Positions 56,161-64,000 of a DNA stretch of 64,000 nucleotides are shown piece after piece. The stretch is from Vitellaria paradoxa. Lineage: Eukaryota > Streptophyta > Magnoliopsida > Ericales > Sapotaceae. The stretch is from NCBI GenBank assembly GCA_019916065.1, contig CM034242.1, positions 9,244,879 to 9,308,878 of the forward strand, read 5' to 3'. Each line of letters opens with the position of its first letter. Positions within the stretch are counted from its first letter, which is position 1. The notes under the pieces are model-generated. The model worked only from the letters and a program-made list of their open reading frames with translations, did no database searches and was not told the origin of the DNA. The translations under genes and the position numbers were made by a program.

Positions 56161-57330
56161 AATTATGTCAATAGGAAAATGGGTACCAACCTTTGAGGAG
56201 ATAGGACCACCTCCTAAGAAAGCAGAACCATCTGAATTGACAGCTCCTAATCCTGATAGAAAACCCTTGCCCAGTAATCTAAAATATGCATTTTTAGGAG
56301 TAAAAGAGACTTACCCAGTAGTCATTTCATCGGAATTGTCAATTGAACAAGAATCCCAATTAGTTCAGTTGCTTAAAGGCCACAAGAAAGCTCTAGGTTG
56401 GTCGGTGGCAGATTTAACTGGCATCAGCCCTCTTCTTTGCACGCATCGAATATACCTAGAAGAGGAGGCTAAACCGATTCAGTCAAATGCAAAGGCGGCT
56501 CAACCCGAATATGAAAGAAGTCGTAAGAGCTGAAGTCTTAAAATTACTTGATGTAGGAATCATATATCCAATATCTGATTCGAAATAGGTTAGTCCTACA
56601 CAAGTAGTTCCAAAGAAATTGGGCATCACCGTGGTCAGAAACGAAAATAATAAGTTAGTCCCAACTCGAATTCAAACTGGTTGGAGAGTATGTATTGACT
56701 ACCGAAAGCTCAATGCTGTAACGAGAAAGGATCACTTCCCTCTTCCTTTCTTGGATCAAGTGTTAGAAAGAGTGGCTGGCCACGCGTATTATTGTTTTCC
56801 TTGATGGCTATTCAGGTTATAACCAAATAGAGGTTGCTTTAGAGGACCAAGAAAAAACCACATTTACTTGTCCTTTTGGCACCTTTGCATATAAAAGAAT
56901 GCCTTTTGGCCTATGTAATGCCCCAGCCACAGTTTCAAAGATGTATGATCAGCATATTCAGTGAAATGGTAGAAGAGATTGTAGAAGTATTCATGGATGA
57001 TTTCTCTGTTTATGGTGATACATTTGAACAGTGTTTACATAACCTTGATTTAGTACTAACGAGGTGTGAAGAGAAAAATTTAGTCCTTAACTGGGAAAAA
57101 TGTCACTTCATGGTAAACCAGGGTATAGTGTTAGGACACATAGTGTCAAAAGAAGGTATGCGAGTGGATCAAGCTAAGGTTGAGTTAATTCAAAAATTAC
57201 CAGCTCCCCAAACTGTCAAAGATATTAGATCATTTCTGGGGCATGCTGGATTTTACAGGTGATTCATAAAGTCCTTTAGTGAAATTGCTAAACCTTTATG
57301 TAAGCTTTTGGCACAAGATATGCCATTCGA
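56161..57330 (+). pseudogene. Element C reverse transcriptase region (broken)
   Basis: The order of motifs is standard: ALGWSVADLTGISPLLCTHRI, the VVPKKLGITVV and VCIDYRKLNAVTRKDHFPLPF blocks, the GYNQI and FAYKRMPFGLCNAPAT blocks, and the catalytic FMDDFSVYG (Phe-Met-Asp-Asp near 56990) followed by LGHIVSKEGMRVD. Breaks: an extra base near 56480, TAG at 56587, extra bases near 56800 and 56933, and TGA at 57260. Several stops are single transitions at Trp or Arg codons, the pattern expected from methyl-cytosine decay. Confidence 0.88.
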
Positions 57331-57960
57331 ATGGACCTCCCAGTGTCAGAAGCATTTGATAAACTTAAGGACTATTTAACTACAGCACCAATTCTTCAAC
57401 CTCCTGATTGGTCACTCCCGTTTGAACTTATGTGCGATGCTAGTGACCATGCCATAGGTGCTGTATTAGGGCAAAGAAAAGATAAAAGAGTGCATGCTCT
57501 TTACTATGCCAGCAAAACTCTCAATGAAGCACAAAAGAACTATACAACAACTGAAAAAGAACTTCTAGCAGTTGTGTTTGCCCTTGAAAAGTTTCAGTCA
57601 TACCTCATCGGTTCAACAGTAATAATTTTTACAGACCATTCAGCTCTTAAGTATTTATTGACTAAACAAGAAGCTAAACTGAGGCTTATCCGTTGGATTC
57701 TTCTCTTACAAGAATTCAATATCGAGATACGAGATAAGAAAGTCGTTGAAAATGTGGTAGCTGATCACTTATCACGTTTACCGACAGAAGTTCAGTCCAA
57801 CGAAGAAGTACAAATTAATGATAGCTTCCCAGATGAACAACTGTTCAATGTCACTGCAATCACAGCTGCCACACCCCCGTGGTATGCTGATATTGCCAAT
57901 TATTTGGTTACTGGCGAAATCCCTAGTGAATGGAATTCTAAAGATAAAAGAAATTTTTAA
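57331..57960 (+). pseudogene. Element C RNase H region
   Basis: This open frame of about 200 codons holds the RNase H landmarks [16 protein letters not shown] (first Asp), [18 protein letters not shown] (Glu) and [13 protein letters not shown] (Asp), then ADHLSRL and the linker to integrase. The domain itself looks intact. Frame changes at its start (near 57345) and end (near 57955) cut it from RT and integrase. It would have removed the RNA strand during cDNA synthesis. Confidence 0.88.
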
Positions 57961-59171
57961 GAAATGTGAGAGTTTTCTTTTGAGATGATCCATATGTGTT
58001 TAAATACTGCCCAGACCAAATAATACAACGTTGTGTTCCAGAATGGGAGGTGCCTAGCATCATTGAGTTTTGTCACTCACAAGCTTGTGGTGGTCACTTT
58101 TCCACAAATAAAATAGCAGCTAAAATCCTTCAATGTGGATTTTACTAGCCTACACTTTTTAAAGACGTCCATCACTTTTGCACTGCATGCGATAAATGTC
58201 AAAGGTTAGGATGTTTAACCCGTCGAAATATGATGCCTCTTTCCCCTATTTTACTATTAGAAATATTTGATTGTTGGGGGATTGACTTCATGGGCCCTTT
58301 TCCAGTTTCATTTGGATTTGAATACATTCTGGTGGGGGTTGATTATGTTTCTAAATGGGTTGAAGCAGTGGCCACACGAACAAACGATAACAAAGTTGTG
58401 ATAAAATTCCTCCACGAAAATATATTCTCACGCTTTGGGGTACCTCGAGCAATCATAAGTGACGGAGGTAAACATTTCTGCAATCGGTCTGTGGATACTT
58501 TATTACTTAAATATGGTGTTATACACAAAGTAGGCACATCATATCATCCACAGACAAATGGCCAAGCTGAACTTGCTAACAAAGAAATCAAAAACATCCT
58601 TGAGAAAACAGTTAATCCTAATCGTAAGGATTGGTCACTTCGGTTGATTGACTCCCTATGGGCTTACCGAACAGCTTATAAAACAACGTTAGGGATGTCT
58701 CCATATCGATTAGTTTACGGAAAAGCATGTCATTTACCTGTTGAATTAGAACACAAAGCCTATTGGGCTATTAAACAATTCAACACCAATATTGACGAGG
58801 CAGGCTTACACAGTAAGCTTCAAATTGTAGAAATGGAGGAACTAAGGAACGATGCATATGAAAATGCACGGATTTCAAAAGAGAAAATGAAGAAGATACA
58901 TGACCGATATATTGCTCGCCGCTCATTTCAGGAAGGTCAGAAAGTACTCCTTTATTGTTCACGACTTCACCTCTTTCCTGGAAAACTCAAGAGTAAATGG
59001 ACTGGACCATTTATGGTAAGACGTATTTTCGAACATGGTGCTATCGAAATAGAAAATCCTAAAAATGGGAACTATTTTACAGTTAATGGACATCGCCTTA
59101 AGCCGTACCTCGAGAGTTTTGTTGGAATCATTGAAGTTTGGGATCTTTTAGATCCTACACCCTCGATGTAA
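57961..59171 (+). pseudogene. Element C integrase (N-terminus broken, core open)
   Basis: The zinc-binding H2C2 part (CHSQACGGHFSTNKIA, then CTACDKCQR at 58060-58205) is crossed by nonsense codons near 57996 and 58147. From 58230 an open frame holds the DDE core: first Asp in [10 protein letters not shown], second in ISDGGKHF, Glu in [12 protein letters not shown]. The C-terminal domain follows, with a GPF motif ([16 protein letters not shown]) and GHRLKPYLE. All three catalytic residues are present. The frame ends at 59171. Confidence 0.88.
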
Positions 59172-59394
59172 TCTACATTTCAAATTTTTTTTAATAAAAA
59201 ATAATAATAATAATAACTAAATAAAAATAATATTTGTACAATATTTTAGTTTATCCTATAGTTTTATTTAGCGCTTTAAATATTTATATATAAAAGCTTT
59301 ATATATATATATATATATATAATTTCGTTTATTTTATAGTTTTATTTCCCTAGTACTTTAAATAAATATATTTTTATTTATATAATAGTTATTT

Positions 59395-59425
<31 letters not shown>

Positions 59426-60060
59426 TATAAAAAAACCCTGAAAATCCCAAGAACCCGAGAGTCTTTGACCCAAGGTTCTAGCGGTCGGGACCATCCATCT
59501 CCGATCCGGACCATTCGGCTCTGGTTGGGACCACCCATTAATCGGTCCAGACCCCACCTCAAATCTCCAAACACTAACTGCTGAAACTTCCTTTTCTTCG
59601 TCTTTCTTCTCTGCAAAACCTTCTCTCTAAACCACCTAGCCCCACTACCCATTATATTGAAGACATAGCATCACCCATACTTCCAAGTGTCTGCGTAGGA
59701 CTCTTTCAAGTATCCAAATCCCATTGACTTGATTCGGGTAAGTCATCTCTCACCATTCGAGCCCTAGCTTAAATGTCATTCAAGTTCACAGTGAAGATCA
59801 TCTTTGATTAGCTACATGAACTAAGGATTCATGGTCAAGGGAGTGATTTTTACTCCAAATCACATTTACACGAGATTCTTGGCTGAGTTTCATTTCTCTT
59901 TTGTATTACCAATTTGGCTACCCTGAATGGTATGTCTGAAGACCCAATTTTGTGATTAGCAAATTGGGGCATTAGCGGGCCACTGAACTTGTGTGGACTT
60001 AAGGGATGTTTTCAATTTAATTAAAATAATATATTCTTTCTCTTGTCTCAATTGTAGTTA
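59172..60060 (+). other. Spacer between pol and the env-position ORF of element C
   Basis: Non-coding, with TA runs at 59304-59321 and 59397-59419. A third set of four GGTCC-like palindromes lies at 59483-59553 (starts 59483, 59503, 59523 and 59544). A CT-rich stretch with possible splice-acceptor-like sequence precedes the next ORF, as would be needed for a spliced downstream message. Confidence 0.6.
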
Positions 60061-60063
60061 CAA

Positions 60064-61138
60064 ATGCCTCCAAGAGTTAGACTCCCTGAAAGAAGTCAAG
60101 CAGAATCAAGAAATTTTGATGGGAATAGATTCTGGGGTTATGAAGCTAATAGAAAATTTGATACAACTTGGATTTACAAACCGGTTGTAATTGAGAGGAG
60201 ATGGCAAATTGATCAATTTCAAAGTGAAGAATTCCTTTTATTCCAAAACTTTGAAGGAAGAAGATGGCTTCACTTAACAAAATTTACTCCTAGGTGTGTG
60301 ATGGAGGTAGTTAGAGAATTTTTTGCCAATGTTAAAGAAGAGTCAGTTAACAGGAACAGAGGAATAGAAGCTATAACCAGCTGGGTCCGGGGAATAGAAA
60401 TAATATTGACACCTAATGATTTTGCCTAAGTATTTCAACTTCCTCGAATTAGTCAACCCGAATTTCACTATCCATTTGATGGGGTACCATCCATGGAGGT
60501 AATAGCACCAGAAATACTCACAGAAGGTCTTACATGGGTCAGGAGAGATGAGGAAACCAGTCTCTGCACTAAATAATAAATACTGGCCCCTTCATATGTT
60601 CTCATGTACCAACCTATTACCTCAAAATCGACATTCAGACTGTACCCCATTGAGAGCGAAATTACTTTATGCTATCGGAAAAGGGATGACAATAGATTTA
60701 CCAGCATACATGTGGCAGCAAATACTTTACACTTTTGAACATCCCACTGCACTAACGAGTATCCCATTTGGGGGCGCTTTAACCCAGATTTTTAGGAATA
60801 AAGGAGCTTATATTTCAGATAATTTTCCTATAGCTGATTCCCTCCTACCTATCACATACACTTCTTTTTCAAAATCCCGAGGCCTTCTACTTAAGAAAAG
60901 GAAGTTGAAAAATCAAAGTGAATCGAGTAGTAGCTCACAAGTTGAAGAGGAACATGGCCCAGAGTACACCATTGAAGACCTAGCTGAGAAAATAGGTGAG
61001 ACAAACTCTGCTATTGGTGATCTGTCAGAAAGGATGTCCCAATTAGAATACACTGAGGAACAGAATAGCAGGATTTTGCAACAAATACTGAAAAACCAAG
61101 AAGAGCAGGGCCGGTGGATGCAGCACTTTTTTGCCTAA
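60064..61138 (+). pseudogene. Env-position ORF of element C, resembling the plant 'putative transposon protein' (PF20167-like) family, broken
   Basis: ATG at 60064. The first frame reads EGRRWLHLTKF, VVREFFANVKEE and WVRGIEIILTPNDF. The frame at 60548 continues with KYWPLHMFSCTNLLPQNRH, LRAKLLYAIGKGMTIDLPAY and a Glu/Gln-rich C-terminal coiled coil (AEKIGETNSAIGDLSERMSQ). The words and their order match my memory of the plant family often labelled Transposase_32. A TAA at 60427 and a frame change near 60545 break it. No signal peptide or transmembrane helix is visible, so it does not look like an envelope protein despite its position after integrase. Function unknown. Confidence 0.65.
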
Positions 61139-61398
61139 TTTCCAGGATATCAGCCACCGTCCTTTCCGCCACATTGACTTTTAGTCCAGTATTTGTTTTT
61201 CTTACTGCAAATTTAATTTTGTCTCACTAAAACTCTATGTATTCGTACTTATCCCATGTAATTACTTAATATTGGACTGTATTAATTCTGTTATTCCTTT
61301 CTTATTTTTATTTTTATTATTATTATTTCATGTTTAATGTCTACAACTCGTTATGCTCAAACGTTAATTATTTCATGCATTGAAGAGAACAGGTTCAT

Positions 61399-62073
61399 AT
61401 GGAAAATACTTTTGAAAACATAGAAAATGAACAAAAGGGCTCACTGATCATGACTGCACTCATTTATGATTATGAGACTGACCACTCTGATACTGAACTA
61501 GATGAGTGGTCGGATGAAGTATTTTTAGATAGTAATTATCTATACCTACCGCCATTTGTCCCACCATTCATCGTCTTAAGTCCCCATCAGTGGCATGAAG
61601 CTAATTGGTGGCATGAGGCTGACCTTGAATTAACCATCAGAATGGAGTGGGCAGAGGTAGATATAACTACAGCTTGGCCTGATGCCCCACCATTAGATTT
61701 TGAGCTTACCATGGATTCCAGTAGTGTTACTATTTTAGAGTCTGCTTTTGTTGCTGATATGCCACCACTGGAAGACATCATTGATGCTGAAGATTACTAT
61801 GACTGTGATGATCAAGGTTGGGTGTGTGACTGTTCTACCATGAGGTATTATTTAACCTTTTTACATTACAGTTCTCTTTATTACCATAGTCACACTCTCT
61901 ATTTATGTTTATTTCACGCACAAAGAGGAGTAAAACTTCATAATTTTTTTTCCTATATTTCTACTCCTTGCATTTCTATTTATTTCTACTTGCACACATT
62001 AGGGACAATGTGCATCGTAATTTGGGGGGGTGAACATAGAAATGCTATGAGCAGCATGAGCATAGCAAATTAA
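61399..62073 (+). CDS. Acidic ORF in the 3' region of element C, function unknown
   Basis: This 224-codon frame has a very acidic first 150 residues (TDHSDTELDEWSDEVFLDS, PPLEDIIDAEDYYDCDDQG). After about 61850 the frame crosses an untranslated-looking stretch and the conserved 3' box at 61996, so the true protein, if any, probably ended earlier. The acidic style recalls the tail of the gag-like protein of A and B, but no alignment is clear by eye. It lies about 260 bases after the PF20167-like ORF. Whether it is translated cannot be judged. Confidence 0.4.
   Translation: MENTFENIENEQKGSLIMTALIYDYETDHSDTELDEWSDEVFLDSNYLYLPPFVPPFIVLSPHQWHEANWWHEADLELTIRMEWAEVDITTAWPDAPPLDFELTMDSSSVTILESAFVADMPPLEDIIDAEDYYDCDDQGWVCDCSTMRYYLTFLHYSSLYYHSHTLYLCLFHAQRGVKLHNFFSYISTPCISIYFYLHTLGTMCIVIWGGEHRNAMSSMSIAN
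61996..62031 (+). other. Conserved 3' box of element C
   Basis: ACATTAGGGACAATGTGCAT followed by TAATTTGGGGGGG corresponds to 13777-13815 in A and, in its G-run half, to 21481-21501 (inverted) in B. Confidence 0.55.
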
Positions 62074-63516
62074 ATCTAAATTAATAAAATATTGATTAGT
62101 AAAAGGATCAATGAATTAATTTCAGTTTTAGTAAAAGGGTGGATTTCAAAATGAGCATAAGTTTTTTTTCTAAGATATAGAAATTCACTAGTTAAATTGT
62201 GAGAATGAGAATGTGTTAAGGAGTAGAGTTTATGATAATTGATTGCCAAAGTATGCCAAAACATAGGTAGAAATTCAAAAAAAAAAAAAAAATTGCCCTA
62301 CATATTTTGAGCTTTAGAACCTTATTCTCTTTTTTAAGAGAGATCACGCAAACTCTAAAAATTTCTTTTCATCTCAGATTCTTTTTGTTAGCCTCATTAC
62401 ATCAAATTGTTTTGGTATAAAATGCACAAGATGTTTTGTTTGATTTTCACATTTAAATTGATGCTCTGAAAAAGATGTTATTAGCCTTTAAAGTGATATT
62501 AGGCCATCTTTGAAAAATTTGAAGCCATACCCTTTTTTTCTTTGATAACATTACATTGGAGCCAAGTTGAAGCCTTAGAAAAAATATATATAGGTTATAT
62601 ATATTCTTGCATAGCTACAATTATGAACCCTAAACTTTAGATTATAGGCAAACCAACCCTTGCATGATGAAAGAGTTTTGTGCAATTTTCTACTGAAGGG
62701 TTTTGAAAAAAAAAGAATAAGAGGTATGTAAAGGGACGGAGAAAGTTTATTCCCTAAAAAAAAAAAAAATCGTAAAGCTTCGTGATTTGGTTCTAAAGTT
62801 GATTCCCTATTTCAAAAAAAAAAAAGGGAGGGGGAGAAATGGAGTTTGAACCTTATTGCACAAATCCTTAAAACATGCACTTTGATTTTCCTATCCGTTC
62901 TTGTTTAACCAACACCCCATGGCCAAGTTATAACCATTTAAAGACCTAATGGACTTTAGGTGAAAGATATTTTTGAAAGAGCATTGATTTGGATTGTGCG
63001 ATCTAATGAAATTTTCTTGAATTGTGTTGATACATCCTTCCATGAGGCTGTTTTATATATTTACATATAATCTGGTTCTTCATTATTCTATCGAGGTTCG
63101 ATGCACAAATGTGTTTAGTATTCCCGCATGAACCTATAAGTGAAGCCTTAACTCTGAGTGAATTCATTTGCTGAGTGATCATCTTGGTGAGGATTGGAAT
63201 TGAAGCCAGTGTTTGTGAGCATACTTGGTAATTGATTTGAATGAATGATACAAATTGATACATTGATTTTAAACAATTAAAACTAGTTGGATTGATATGT
63301 CAAAGAGAGAAATTTATTCAATTTTTGAATGAAATCATTTACTTAATACTGACTTTAATTCATTACATTCTTGTAACTAACTAATAATAATATAAATATT
63401 TTTACATATTTAGAATTTTGTGGATATATTCACTGCAAACCCTCACGAGACTTAATTCGTCCACTGAGGGAAACTTAGGGGTTTAAAGGGCTTGCCTCAC
63501 GTGCTAAGTGAGGCCG
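62074..63516 (+). other. Element C 3' untranslated region
   Basis: Non-coding. A ATGGCCAAGTTATAACCA box near 62920 and CAAACCCTCACGAGAC near 63440 match A (14903 and 15408) and, inverted, B, which fixes the shared ancestry. Two long A runs lie near 62277 and 62757. A GGGGTTTAAAGGGCTT stretch precedes the LTR. Confidence 0.7.
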
Positions 63517-64000
63517 TGTTTCCAACGAAAAGAGAAATGGAATGATAGTTGCATTTATTTTTAATAATGTTATTGCTAGGGACTAGCAACTCTTACGTTA
63601 GGGGGTGTGATTACACTAATAAAATGTAATTATTTAAATATAATTTATCTTTATTTAATGTATTTTTATTCCTGATAATACAAATTTATCAATATTGAGA
63701 ATTAATGTCTTTTTGGCTAACGTTGCAGGAATATTGCACAAGTAGTGGTCCCAACCATTCAAGGTATGGTCCCGACCACTCAAGGTATGGTCCCGACCAT
63801 TCAAAGGGTGGTCCGGACCATCTTCTCAATGGCCCCAATCACTCAAGGGATGGTCCGGACCATTATTTCAAATCTCCAACGTATATATTTGGTAATAGCG
63901 AAATTTACTCCGGTCCGGACACCCCCCGCTCCTGGTCCGAACCATTACCTTACGCAACCCCAAAATCAGAGTTCATGATTGGCAGTTTCGGGTGGAAAAG
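63517..64000 (+). repeat. Element C 3' LTR (cut by window edge)
   Basis: It starts TGTTTCCAACG and matches the 5' LTR from 51087 with two substitutions in 480 bases, near 63597 and 63975. It includes the complete 21-bp palindrome array. Confidence 0.92.

Larger units (their letters stand above)
51083..64000 (+). mobile_element. LTR retrotransposon C: Athila-type Ty3/gypsy, nearly full length, coding capacity broken
   Basis: Order: 5' LTR (51083-52748), primer site, leader, gag, aspartic protease, reverse transcriptase, RNase H, integrase, env-position ORF, acidic ORF, 3' untranslated region, 3' LTR (from 63517, cut by the window edge). The gag-pol order and tRNA-Asp-type primer site identify the Athila lineage. 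The visible 480 bases of the 3' LTR differ from the 5' LTR at only two positions, so insertion is recent, yet gag-pol carries about a dozen frame or stop changes. The right-hand target duplication is outside the window. Confidence 0.92.

Noticed and set aside
60468..60650. Minus-strand ORF opposite the env-position gene
   Set aside because: It is the complement of a clearly readable plus-strand protein and has no features of its own.
60064..61138. Calling the ORF after integrase an envelope gene
   Set aside because: Position alone suggests it, but there is no signal peptide, membrane anchor or cysteine pattern, and the wording fits another plant family.

Overview
This is nuclear DNA of a flowering plant, most likely a eudicot. 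It is AT-rich, spliced-gene fragments use GT/AG borders, and it is dense in LTR retrotransposons, MITEs and (AT)n microsatellites. The protein families fit: ankyrin/PGG membrane protein, expansin-like B, Athila-type Ty3/gypsy pol. I see no intact, complete host gene. The window is a decayed ankyrin-PGG gene cluster overrun by retroelements.

Layout. 1-480 is the last exon of an ankyrin/PGG-domain gene whose 5' part lies outside the window. 1909-3259 is an expansin-like B pseudogene with four recognisable exons. 5337-17900 is an old non-autonomous LTR element in minus orientation (here 'D'), split by a nested plus-strand Athila-type element ('A', 9564-15567) that codes only for a gag-like protein with a long acidic tail. 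18211-23170 is a second, minus-strand, 5'-truncated member of the same gag-only family ('B'). A and B therefore form a long inverted pair. 25861-27120 is a partly duplicated, frameshifted ankyrin pseudogene, followed by a CACTA-like subterminal-repeat region with a nested MITE. 30000-30790 is a decayed second copy of the PGG exon and its 3' flank. 34844-37585 is a solo LTR with a perfect 5-bp target duplication. 37590-51080 is AT-rich intergenic DNA holding MITEs, tandem repeats and relic duplications. 51083 to the right edge is a nearly complete Athila-type element ('C'): LTR, tRNA-Asp-type primer site, gag, protease, RT, RNase H, integrase, an env-position ORF resembling the plant 'putative transposon protein' family, an acidic ORF, and the start of the 3' LTR.

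How the parts relate. A, B and C share LTR ends (TGTTT...GGTCA), primer site (A and C; B lacks that end), a 3' untranslated region with the same landmark boxes, and GGTCCGGACC-like palindromes in the LTR. A and B look like gag-only derivatives of a C-like lineage. C has nearly identical LTRs yet a pol riddled with nonsense and frameshift changes, which suggests a dead template copied in trans, unless the indels are sequencing errors. The ankyrin-PGG fragments at both ends, together with matching non-coding blocks (4027-4250 and 32005-32235), point to an old segmental duplication later pulled apart by transposons.

All calls come from reading the sequence. Identities quoted are by-eye counts.
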